DNA from: Lysobacteraceae bacterium
GTDB lineage: Bacteria > Pseudomonadota > Gammaproteobacteria > Steroidobacterales > Steroidobacteraceae
NCBI GenBank assembly: GCA_012516015.1
Contig: JAAYXG010000180.1
Span: 1 to 5,055 of the forward strand
Reading direction: 5' to 3'
DNA length: 5,055 nt
Position 1 is the stretch's first letter; each line of letters opens with the position of its first letter. A program made the translations under genes and the position numbers. Of this stretch, positions 1-5,055 are shown in pieces. The notes beneath the pieces were generated by a model. It saw only the letters and a program-made list of their open reading frames with translations. It was not told the DNA's origin and made no database searches.

Positions 1-201
1 GACTGGTTCGTAGTCGAGCGCAGAGTCGCGCGCGGTCCCCGCGCTGTCGAACGCTTTCGTCTTCTGAAGACGGATCAGCTCGAGTATCAAATGAGCTGGC
101 GAGGCGATACCGATCTCGCGGGGATCACCGTGCGAAGAATTTTCGACCGAGCCGCAGGCGGACCGCCCGCGAGGGATCCGAGTGTGGGGCCGGTCAGATA
201 G
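1..201 (+). CDS. 3' end of an unrecognised gene (5'-truncated by window edge)
   Basis: Frame 1 is open from the first base and ends at a TAG at 199-201, giving 66 residues. No start codon is needed inside the window because the gene begins upstream. The first 50 or so residues look like genuine protein. Short stretches alternating hydrophobic and charged residues (beginning DWFVVERRV, then AVERFRLL, LEYQMSW and ITVRRIFDR) suggest successive beta strands of a small beta-barrel or beta-sandwich C-terminus. The final 15 or so residues (AAGGPPARDPSVGPVR) look like a disordered tail. I do not recognise the family and assign no function. The gene is convergent with the aldehyde dehydrogenase, and the last G of its stop codon is the first base of the repeat element that follows. 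It could be a chance open frame in GC-rich DNA, but the amino-acid pattern argues against that. Confidence 0.55.
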   Translation, partial: DWFVVERRVARGPRAVERFRLLKTDQLEYQMSWRGDTDLAGITVRRIFDRAAGGPPARDPSVGPVR

Positions 202-356
202 GGCCTGGGGCTTGGGGCCTGGGGCTCGGGCCAGAAGAAGGTGGAAGACTTAGCGCGGCATCTGAATTTTGCGCAATAAAAGCCGAACCGTTCAGAGCAC
301 GGTCGTGGCCATTTCTTGTTCTCTGGCCCGAGCCCCAGGCCCCAAGCCCCACGCCC
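201..356. repeat. Long G/C-rich inverted repeat between convergent genes
   Basis: Bases 207-235 are the exact reverse complement of 322-350 (29 bp). With one mismatch the arms extend to 201-235 and 322-356. The left arm carries G runs at 201, 207, 214, 221 and 228, mostly with a 7-base period and 3-base linkers. The right arm carries the matching C runs. The 86-base spacer (236-321) has ordinary composition and small internal inverted repeats: ACCGT at 287-291 with ACGGT at 299-303, and TCTGAA at 261-266 with TTCAGA at 291-296. In RNA from either strand the arms could form a very stable stem, so the element may act as a two-way transcription barrier or 3'-end stabiliser for both genes. That role is inferred, and there is no classic stem plus T-tract. 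No transposase or obvious target-site duplication is seen, so calling it a mobile element is not supported. Confidence 0.85.
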
Positions 357-402
357 TTGCCCCACGCCCTTGCCCCACGCCCTTGCCTCACGCCCTTGCC
401 TC
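351..402. repeat. Four tandem 13-bp units
   Basis: Four back-to-back copies start at 351, 364, 377 and 390. The first two read ACGCCCTTGCCCC and the last two ACGCCCTTGCCTC. The array continues directly from the right arm of the inverted repeat, sharing bases 351-356. Its last two bases are the first two + strand bases (401-402) of the aldehyde dehydrogenase stop codon. The unit can be read as a 6-mer plus a 7-mer related to the 7-base period of the adjoining arm, so it probably grew by slippage from that arm. Copy number is likely to vary between strains. Confidence 0.9.
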
Positions 403-1825
403 AGGCGTACCCCATCACCGCCTTCACCTCTAAGAACTCGATCAATCCCTCGCGTCCCCATTCGCGGCCGTTGCCGGATTGTTTGTAGCCGCCGAACGGC
501 GCGTGCGGATCGGTCGGAGCGCCGTTCAAGTGCACCATGCCGGTACGCAGGCGGCGCGCGACGCGGCGCGCGCGCTCGATGTCGCCGGAGTACACGTAGC
601 CTGAAAGCCCATAGACCGTATCGTTCGCGATGCGAATGGCTTCTTCTTCATTCTCGTAAGGGATCATCACGAGCACGGGACCGAAGATTTCTTCGCGTGC
701 GATCGTCATCTCGTTGTGCACGTCCGCGAAGATCGTGGGCCTCACGAAATAGCCCTTGGTCAAACCTTCCGGACGTCCGGGACCGCCCGCCACGAGCGTC
801 GCGCCTTCCTCGATGCCCTTCTGGATGAGCCGCTGAACCTTGTTGAACTGCGCTTCGCTCGCGACCGGACCCATCGTCACGTCGGGGGATTTCGGATCGC
901 CGACCACGGGCTTTGCGGCAATGCTCTTCGCGATCTTCACGGCTTCTGCGTAACGCTCGCGAGGTACGAGCATGCGCGAAGGCGCGTTACACGACTGTCC
1001 GGTATTGGACATCATCGACAGCACGCCGCGCTTGACCGCCGCCTCGAGATCGGCATCTTCGAGGATGATGTTCGCGGACTTGCCGCCGAGCTCCTGTGCT
1101 ACGCGCTTGACCGTATCCGCTGCCGCTTTCGCGACGAGCACGCCCGCGCGCGTCGATCCGGTGAACGAGACCATGTCGACGTCCGGGTGGCGCGCGAGCG
1201 CCTCGCCAACCGTCGGGCCGTCGCCGTCGACGAGATTGAACACGCCCTTCGGCACGCCCGCTTCCTGCAAGATTTCCGCGAACACGTGCGCGCTGAGCGG
1301 CGCGACTTCACTCGGCTTCAGAACCATCGTGCAGCCCGCGGCGAGCGCGGGTGCGACCTTGCACGTGATCTGATTGATTGGCCAATTCCAAGGAGTAATG
1401 AGTCCGCACACGCCGATCGGCTCGCGACGAATGAGCGTCGAACCCCTCAGCTCCTCGAATTCGAACTCCTTGAGAACGGCGAGCGCCGTGGTGAGATGCT
1501 CGAGTCCGCTGGCCGCTTGCGCATGGCGCGCGAACTTCATGGGCGCGCCCATCTCGTCGGAGATGGCGCGCGCCACATCGTCGATGCGTTTCTGAAAGCT
1601 CGAAGCCACGCGCTCGAGCAGCGCGATTCGCTCCTCTTTGGTCGTCTCGGCGAAAGACTCGAATGCCGCGCGCGCGGCTTTCACCGCGGCGTCTACGTCT
1701 GCCGCAGTCCCGAGCAGGATCTTGCCGATCGATTCCTCGTTCGCGGGGTCGATGACGTCGAGCTCGCGTCGTCCTTCTGGTGCGGTCCACGCGCCATCGA
1801 TGAGAAAACGCCGGGAGTCGTACAT
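401..1825 (-). CDS. NAD(P)-dependent aldehyde dehydrogenase
   Basis: A 474-residue cytoplasmic enzyme of the ALDH superfamily that oxidises an aldehyde to the carboxylic acid with NAD(P)+. All hallmarks are present: the PWNWP oxyanion Asn at 147, KPSE cofactor-binding Lys at 170, GSTRAG of the Rossmann fold at 223-228, general-base Glu 245 in QELGGKS, nucleophile Cys 279 in NTGQSCNAPSR, Glu 379 and Phe 381 in EEIFGP, and the FGGYKQSGNGRE C-terminal oligomerisation region from 444. Length is typical and there is no truncation. The start is the ATG at 1825-1823, which has AAGGTGA five bases upstream. An in-frame TTG 72 bases further upstream (1897) would add an unfamily-like Ser/Arg/Pro-rich stretch and is rejected. 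The GQSCNAPSRMLVP wording and the MYDSRRFLIDGAW start resemble the CddD-like ALDH group (6-oxolauric acid dehydrogenase relatives), but the substrate is not determinable. The gene is divergent from the receptor gene and convergent with the gene at 1-201. No Cys or Glu replacement suggests inactivity. Confidence 0.96.
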   Translation of the reverse strand: MYDSRRFLIDGAWTAPEGRRELDVIDPANEESIGKILLGTAADVDAAVKAARAAFESFAETTKEERIALLERVASSFQKRIDDVARAISDEMGAPMKFARHAQAASGLEHLTTALAVLKEFEFEELRGSTLIRREPIGVCGLITPWNWPINQITCKVAPALAAGCTMVLKPSEVAPLSAHVFAEILQEAGVPKGVFNLVDGDGPTVGEALARHPDVDMVSFTGSTRAGVLVAKAAADTVKRVAQELGGKSANIILEDADLEAAVKRGVLSMMSNTGQSCNAPSRMLVPRERYAEAVKIAKSIAAKPVVGDPKSPDVTMGPVASEAQFNKVQRLIQKGIEEGATLVAGGPGRPEGLTKGYFVRPTIFADVHNEMTIAREEIFGPVLVMIPYENEEEAIRIANDTVYGLSGYVYSGDIERARRVARRLRTGMVHLNGAPTDPHAPFGGYKQSGNGREWGREGLIEFLEVKAVMGYA

Positions 1826-1830
1826 AAAGA

Positions 1831-1837
1831 TCACCTT
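1831..1837 (-). promoter_or_regulatory. Ribosome binding site of the aldehyde dehydrogenase
   Basis: On the minus strand AAGGTGA lies five bases before the ATG at 1825-1823. It decides the start in favour of this ATG over the upstream TTG at 1897. Confidence 0.75.
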
Positions 1838-1885
1838 GTTGGAGGGGCGCGGAGCAGAGGATCTGCGCGCGCTCGGAAGAGCAGC

Positions 1886-1891
1886 ATGATA
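1886..1891 (-). promoter_or_regulatory. Candidate -10 box for the aldehyde dehydrogenase
   Basis: The minus strand reads TATCAT, a 5/6 match to the sigma-70 -10 consensus. It would start transcription near 1879, leaving a leader of roughly 55 bases. No convincing -35 box lies 16-18 bases upstream, so the promoter is either activator dependent or located elsewhere. If correct, the TTG start at 1897 would lie upstream of the transcript. Confidence 0.3.
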
Positions 1892-1892
1892 C

Positions 1893-1914
1893 GGCAAGGG
1901 CGGGCTCGGGCCTG
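1893..1914. repeat. Short segment echoing the 201-402 repeat element
   Basis: The + strand reads GGCAAGGGCG (1893-1902) followed at once by GGCTCGGGCC (1903-1912). The first word is the reverse complement of the core of the 13-bp tandem unit, and the second equals 223-232 of the inverted-repeat arm. In the element these two words are separated by 17 bases; here they are fused. It may be a decayed or deleted copy upstream of the same gene, or a coincidence in G-rich sequence. Confidence 0.35.
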
Positions 1915-2012
1915 ACCTGCGTTGTCATAGGCAATCCAGGAGCGCGCCATGCAGCAAAAGCACGACATCCAGGCTCGATCGCCAAGGCTCGCCGGTCCAA
2001 TCTGTTGCGTTT

Positions 2013-2032
2013 TTGCACCGTTGATTGTGCAA
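2013..2032. promoter_or_regulatory. Inverted repeat upstream of the receptor promoter
   Basis: TTGCAC (2013-2018) is matched by GTGCAA (2027-2032) with an 8-base spacer. It lies just upstream of the candidate -35 box and adjoins a second palindrome, a position suited to an activator. The binding protein is unknown. Confidence 0.4.
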
Positions 2033-2049
2033 GCAAGAGGTCTCTTGCT
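2032..2049. promoter_or_regulatory. 18-bp near-perfect palindrome at the candidate -35 region
   Basis: AGCAAGAGGTCTCTTGCT has eight paired bases on each side, and only the central G/T pair breaks symmetry. It overlaps the candidate -35 box (2045-2050), so a dimeric regulator bound here would control RNA polymerase access. No T-tract follows, so a terminator is unlikely. No family-specific operator is recognised. Confidence 0.5.
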
Positions 2050-2074
2050 CCCGTCTAGGTCGGTCTGCTAGCCT
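2045..2074 (+). promoter_or_regulatory. Candidate sigma-70 promoter for the receptor gene
   Basis: TTGCTC (2045-2050) as -35 and TAGCCT (2069-2074) as -10 are separated by 18 bases. The -10 is preceded by TGC, giving an extended -10 form. Both boxes are weak matches (3/6 and 3/6). The predicted start, about 2081, falls inside the first operator-like palindrome, which is the best supporting argument. Confidence 0.35.
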
Positions 2075-2078
2075 CCGA

Positions 2079-2094
2079 ATGTCACCGGTGTCAT
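2079..2094. promoter_or_regulatory. Operator-like palindrome O1 (CCGG-centred)
   Basis: ATGTCACCGGTGTCAT is a 16-bp palindrome with a single mismatched pair (2082/2091). The central CpG, 14-16 bp length and TG...CA ends are typical of LacI-family operators, which often govern TonB-dependent receptor genes of sugar utilisation in Xanthomonas and Caulobacter relatives. It covers the predicted transcription start, so it would act as a repressor site. Confidence 0.55.
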
Positions 2095-2109
2095 GATCTG
2101 AGCCAAAAG

Positions 2110-2123
2110 TGCTACCGGTGTCA
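2110..2123. promoter_or_regulatory. Operator-like palindrome O2, second copy
   Basis: TGCTACCGGTGTCA shares ACCGGTGTCA (2114-2123) exactly with the first operator (2084-2093). Its left half is weaker, with two mismatched pairs. The centres are 30 bp apart, close to three helical turns, which would let two dimers bind on nearly the same DNA face. Confidence 0.5.
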
Positions 2124-2137
2124 CAGAAGCAGCTGGA

Positions 2138-2161
2138 ATCGGGCGCTGCGAGGCGCCCGGT
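2138..2161 (+). other. GC-rich leader hairpin 1
   Basis: CGGGCGC (2140-2146) pairs with GCGCCCG (2153-2159) around the 6-base loop TGCGAG. A T.G pair and an A-T pair extend the stem outward. It lies in the predicted untranslated leader of the receptor mRNA. No T-tract follows, so it is more likely a stabiliser or regulatory fold than an intrinsic terminator. Confidence 0.5.
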
Positions 2162-2169
2162 GACAGTTG

Positions 2170-2193
2170 CCGGGCACGTGAAGCCGTGCCTGG
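2170..2193 (+). other. GC-rich leader hairpin 2
   Basis: CCGGGCACG (2170-2178) pairs with CGTGCCTGG (2185-2193), including one G.T pair, around the 6-base loop TGAAGC. It stands 22 bases before the receptor ribosome site and eight bases after hairpin 1, with a similar stem and identical loop length. Confidence 0.5.
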
Positions 2194-2215
2194 AAAAGCC
2201 CGCGTGATAAGCAAA

Positions 2216-2223
2216 AGGGGGAG
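2216..2223 (+). promoter_or_regulatory. Ribosome binding site of the receptor gene
   Basis: A purine-rich AGGGGGAG lies nine bases before the ATG at 2233 and supports that start. Confidence 0.65.
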
Positions 2224-2232
2224 TAAACACTC

Positions 2233-5052
2233 ATGTCCGCTATTGAGCGTAACCGCATTCGATTTACCGTCCGGGCGATTCTAGGTATCGCTTCGGGCAC
2301 ACTCTTGAGCGCGAACGTCGTCGCACAGGAGGCAGGCACCGACAGCGGAGCCGTCGAGGAGATCATCGTTACCGGGTTTCGCGAGAGCTTGAGCGTCGCG
2401 CTCGATCTGAAGCGCGAAACGGTCGGCTCTGTCGATGCGATCCTCGCCGAGGACATCGCCGACTTCCCCGACCTGAACCTCGCGGAATCTCTGCAGCGCA
2501 TTCCTGGCGTCTCGATCGCTCGCGACGCGGGCGAAGGCCGCTCGATCACCGTCCGCGGCTTGAGCCCCGAGTTCACGCGCGTGCGCCTGAACGGCATGGA
2601 AGCGATGTCGAACAACGGCGGCACCGACGCCGCAGGCGGCACGAATCGCGGCCGCGGCTTCGACTTCAACACCTTCGCATCCGAATTGTTCAACGCGATC
2701 ACGGTGCGCAAGACCGCATCCGCGGAGATCGAAGAGGGCTCGCTCGGCGCGACCGTCGATCTGCGCACGGGACGTCCGTTCGACTATGACGGATTCACCC
2801 TCGTGACTTCCGCGACGGCGCAATACAACGATCTATCCGACGAGATCGACCCGCGCGCCGCCTTCCTGATCAGCAACACGTTTGCGGACGGGCGCTTCGG
2901 TGCGCTGCTTTCGGTTGCCTATACCGAGCGCAATCTCGTCGACGAAGGGGCGAGCACGGTCCGTTGGGGCAAACCCTCGGGCGCGATGACGGCGGCCCCG
3001 GACTTCACCGGAGACATCGACGCCGTCAACGATGCGTTCATGCCCCGCATCCCGCGCTACGACTACTACGAGCACAACCAAGATCGTCTCGGCATCACGG
3101 CGTCCTTCCAATTCGCGCCGACCGACCGCACCTTGATCAACGTCGATGCGCTCTACGCCGAGTTCAACGCGGAGCGAAAGGAGATCTTCCTCGAAGTCCC
3201 AAACTTCAGCAGCGGCGCGAACGGCATGCAGGTCGCCGATGCCGTCATCGACAACACGAACACCGTCGTGTACGGCGTGTTCAACAACGTCGACATCCGT
3301 TCGGAGCAGCGCTTCGACGAGCTCTCGACGGAGTTCAAGCAGATCACGCTCGATTTCTCGCAGGAGCTCACGGATACGCTGACGCTCGCCGGCATGATCG
3401 GCACGTCGGAGTCCGATCACAGCAACCCGTTCCAGACGACGTTGCTGCTCGACTGGAACAACATTCCGTCGCTCACCTACGACTACCGCGGCAACAATCG
3501 TCTGCCGGTCCTGAGTTATGGCGGCGTCGATCTGACGTCGACGAATATCGGTACGCCGCAAACGGATGCGGCCTCGACCACGAATTCGAACGGCTGGTAT
3601 CTCTCGCAGATCCGTCTGCGTCCGCAGACCGCGGTCAACGAATTCGACAACTATCAGGTCGACTTGACGTGGGCCGCCACCGACTCGCTCGAGTTCAAGA
3701 TCGGCGCGCAGCGCAAGGAGTTCACGTTCACGACGAGCGAGAAGCGCATCGATCCTGCGTACTGCGATCCGCCGCTCGCGATCAATGCGAACGCGGAGAC
3801 CTGCTCGGCGGTGCCGTTCAGGAACGTACCGCTCGCGGACTTCACTGATGTCTTCACGTACGGCAACGATCTCGGGATTCCGAGCGGCACGACGATGACG
3901 TTCCGGCTACCGGACATGGGTGCGGCGAGAGCCCTGTTCGACCTCGACAGCATTCCGCTCTCGATGACGCCCGCTCTCGGAAACAATCGGCGCGTCGAAG
4001 AAGAAGACACGGGCTTCTTCCTGCAGGCGCAGTTCCGAAGCGAGATCGGCACGATGCCGTTGCGCGGCAACGTCGGGGTTCGCTACGTCAAGACCGATCA
4101 GACCTCGTGGGGCTATTCGTTCTTGAGCGGCGAGGCCTTGCTGATCAAGGCGGAGCGCGACTACACGGACACCCTGCCTTCGCTCAACTTGGCGCTTGAC
4201 GTCACGGATGACATCGTCGTGCGCGCCTCTGCGGCGAAGGTCATGTCGCGTCCGAACCTCGGCATCCTCACGCCGGGCGGCGGGGTCTCCGTGAGCGGCA
4301 ACAATCGTACGGCGAACCTCGGCAACCCAAGTATCGCGCCCACTCGCGCGAAGGCGTACGACGTGAGCTTCGAGTGGTACTTTGCGCCGGAAGCACTGTT
4401 CTCGGTCGCCTTGTTCTACAAGGACATCGAGAGCCGTGCCGTCGGTTCGACGCTCACGGACGTGCCTTTCACGGGTAACCCGTTCGGTATTCCGGACACC
4501 GTCGCGATCGCGGCATGCGGCGCTCAGCCGAACTGCGCACCGGAGCTTCCGAACTGGACGTTCAACACGACCGTCAATGGTCCGGGCGGGGATCTGAAGG
4601 GCTTCGAGATCAGCTACCAGCAGCCGTTCACCTTCCTGCCGGGGTTCTGGAGCAACTTCGGCGTCGTGTTGAACTACACGGGCGTCGATTCGGAGATCGA
4701 GTACGCCAATGGCCTGGTCGAAGACCTCACGGGTCTTTCGAACTCCGCGTACAACGCAACGCTCTATTACGAGACCGATCGGTTCGGAGCGCGCGTTGCC
4801 ACGGCGTATCGCGACAAGTACCTGACGAACGTTCCGGGCCGCAACGGCAACGACATCGAAGGCACGGCCAGCGTGACGACGATCGACGCCTCGGCGCGCT
4901 ACTCGCTGACCGACAACATCGATCTGACGCTCGAAGGCGTGAACCTCACCGACGAGTTCGAAGATCAATGGGTCGATTCGCTCGGCAATCGCTTGTCGTA
5001 CTACCACCACACGGGCCGCAGCTACTTGCTCGGCGCGCGCATCAAGTTCTGA
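2233..5052 (+). CDS. TonB-dependent outer-membrane receptor (Xanthomonas/Caulobacter type)
   Basis: A 939-residue outer-membrane transporter that would import a substrate through a 22-strand beta barrel using TonB/ExbB/ExbD energy. A signal peptide is visible: basic residues near 6-14, a hydrophobic core to about 30, and likely cleavage after VVA at 31. The TonB-box-like EEIIVTGFR is at 42-50. The plug follows (about 55-180), with DIADFPDLNLAESLQRIPGV at 74-93, ITVRGL at 105-110, TRVRLNG at 115-121 and a conserved GSLGATVDLRTGRPF stretch near 169-183. The rest is barrel, with strand/loop alternation and NP/SRPNLGILTP-type motifs around 670-680, ending in YLLGARIKF, the terminal Phe being the BAM insertion signal. 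Cys pairs 511/524 and 762/768 probably form disulfides in surface loops. This architecture matches TIGR01782, often linked to carbohydrate or oligomer uptake. There is no N-terminal signalling (FecA-type) domain, so control is probably by the upstream operators. The substrate is unknown. The gene is complete and its stop lies three bases from the window edge. Confidence 0.97.
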   Translation: MSAIERNRIRFTVRAILGIASGTLLSANVVAQEAGTDSGAVEEIIVTGFRESLSVALDLKRETVGSVDAILAEDIADFPDLNLAESLQRIPGVSIARDAGEGRSITVRGLSPEFTRVRLNGMEAMSNNGGTDAAGGTNRGRGFDFNTFASELFNAITVRKTASAEIEEGSLGATVDLRTGRPFDYDGFTLVTSATAQYNDLSDEIDPRAAFLISNTFADGRFGALLSVAYTERNLVDEGASTVRWGKPSGAMTAAPDFTGDIDAVNDAFMPRIPRYDYYEHNQDRLGITASFQFAPTDRTLINVDALYAEFNAERKEIFLEVPNFSSGANGMQVADAVIDNTNTVVYGVFNNVDIRSEQRFDELSTEFKQITLDFSQELTDTLTLAGMIGTSESDHSNPFQTTLLLDWNNIPSLTYDYRGNNRLPVLSYGGVDLTSTNIGTPQTDAASTTNSNGWYLSQIRLRPQTAVNEFDNYQVDLTWAATDSLEFKIGAQRKEFTFTTSEKRIDPAYCDPPLAINANAETCSAVPFRNVPLADFTDVFTYGNDLGIPSGTTMTFRLPDMGAARALFDLDSIPLSMTPALGNNRRVEEEDTGFFLQAQFRSEIGTMPLRGNVGVRYVKTDQTSWGYSFLSGEALLIKAERDYTDTLPSLNLALDVTDDIVVRASAAKVMSRPNLGILTPGGGVSVSGNNRTANLGNPSIAPTRAKAYDVSFEWYFAPEALFSVALFYKDIESRAVGSTLTDVPFTGNPFGIPDTVAIAACGAQPNCAPELPNWTFNTTVNGPGGDLKGFEISYQQPFTFLPGFWSNFGVVLNYTGVDSEIEYANGLVEDLTGLSNSAYNATLYYETDRFGARVATAYRDKYLTNVPGRNGNDIEGTASVTTIDASARYSLTDNIDLTLEGVNLTDEFEDQWVDSLGNRLSYYHHTGRSYLLGARIKF

Positions 5053-5055
5053 GGA

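Larger units (their letters stand above)
1826..2232. other. Divergent intergenic regulatory region
   Basis: This 407-base gap separates the start codons of the aldehyde dehydrogenase (-) and the TonB-dependent receptor (+). No convincing coding frame runs through it; the frames that cross it have no ribosome site or protein-like composition. The dehydrogenase side (1826-1915) holds its ribosome site, a possible -10 box and the short repeat echo. I see nothing specific in 1916-2010. The receptor side (2011-2232) is crowded with inverted repeats, a candidate promoter, two operator-like palindromes, two leader hairpins and the receptor ribosome site, each listed separately. Confidence 0.8.

Noticed and set aside
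201..356. Insertion sequence or MITE
   Set aside because: It has terminal inverted repeats, but no target-site duplication or transposase is visible. Mobility cannot be supported from one copy.
351..402. CRISPR-like array
   Set aside because: The units are only 13 bp and directly adjacent with no spacers, and no cas genes are present. This is a simple tandem repeat.
87..461. Minus-strand open frame through the repeat element
   Set aside because: It translates repeat units into Gly/Trp/Leu-rich sequence and overlaps both real genes. There is no ribosome site.
1826..1897. Longer dehydrogenase start at TTG 1897
   Set aside because: The extra 24 residues are not family-like, the codon is TTG, and the internal ATG at 1825 has a good AAGGTGA site. 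A possible -10 box also lies within the extension.
716..1915. 399-codon open frame on the + strand
   Set aside because: It is antisense to the aldehyde dehydrogenase, which has every catalytic motif. The product is Arg/His/Ala-rich without protein-like pattern, typical of a GC-rich shadow frame.
2138..2193. Intrinsic terminators or a known riboswitch
   Set aside because: Neither hairpin is followed by a T-tract, and I recognise no conserved riboswitch core. They are listed only as leader hairpins.
2121..2768. Minus-strand open frame across the receptor start
   Set aside because: It is antisense to the signal peptide and plug of the receptor and has Ser/Arg-rich composition without domain signals.
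3907..5010. 367-codon open frame on the minus strand
   Set aside because: It is antisense to the receptor barrel, with Arg/Val/Glu-biased composition and no recognisable domain.

Overview
The window is GC-rich, gene-dense bacterial DNA. It holds the 3' end of one unrecognised gene (+), a complete aldehyde dehydrogenase gene (-) and a complete TonB-dependent outer-membrane receptor gene (+). The receptor has the plug and tail characteristics of the Xanthomonas/Caulobacter-type family (TIGR01782). Together with the GC content this suggests a Gram-negative proteobacterium, most likely a gammaproteobacterium near Xanthomonadales/Steroidobacterales or an alphaproteobacterium of the Caulobacter/sphingomonad type. 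That placement is inference from family resemblance.

Layout. Bases 1-201 are the last 66 codons of a + strand gene that begins outside the window. Bases 201-402 are a dense repeat element in the gap between convergent genes: a long inverted repeat (arms 201-235 and 322-356) with an 86-base spacer, then four 13-bp tandem units (351-402). The element touches the stop codons of both neighbours. Bases 401-1825 (-) encode a 474-residue NAD(P)-dependent aldehyde dehydrogenase with all catalytic motifs. Its upstream stretch (1826-2232) is shared with the divergent receptor gene and is rich in regulatory-looking structure: two adjacent inverted repeats (2013-2049), a candidate promoter (2045-2074), two CCGG-centred operator-like palindromes 30 bp apart (2079-2094 and 2110-2123), and two GC-rich leader hairpins (2138-2161 and 2170-2193). 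Bases 2233-5052 (+) encode the 939-residue receptor, which ends three bases before the window edge.

How the parts may work together. The receptor would import a substrate across the outer membrane using TonB/ExbBD energy. Receptors of this family often sit in carbohydrate or oligomer utilisation loci under LacI-type repressors, and the paired palindromes at the predicted transcription start fit that pattern. The aldehyde dehydrogenase could oxidise an aldehyde arising from the imported compound, but its substrate cannot be read from sequence, and the two genes may simply be neighbours. No regulator gene, inner-membrane transporter, RNA gene, CRISPR array or transposase is visible here.
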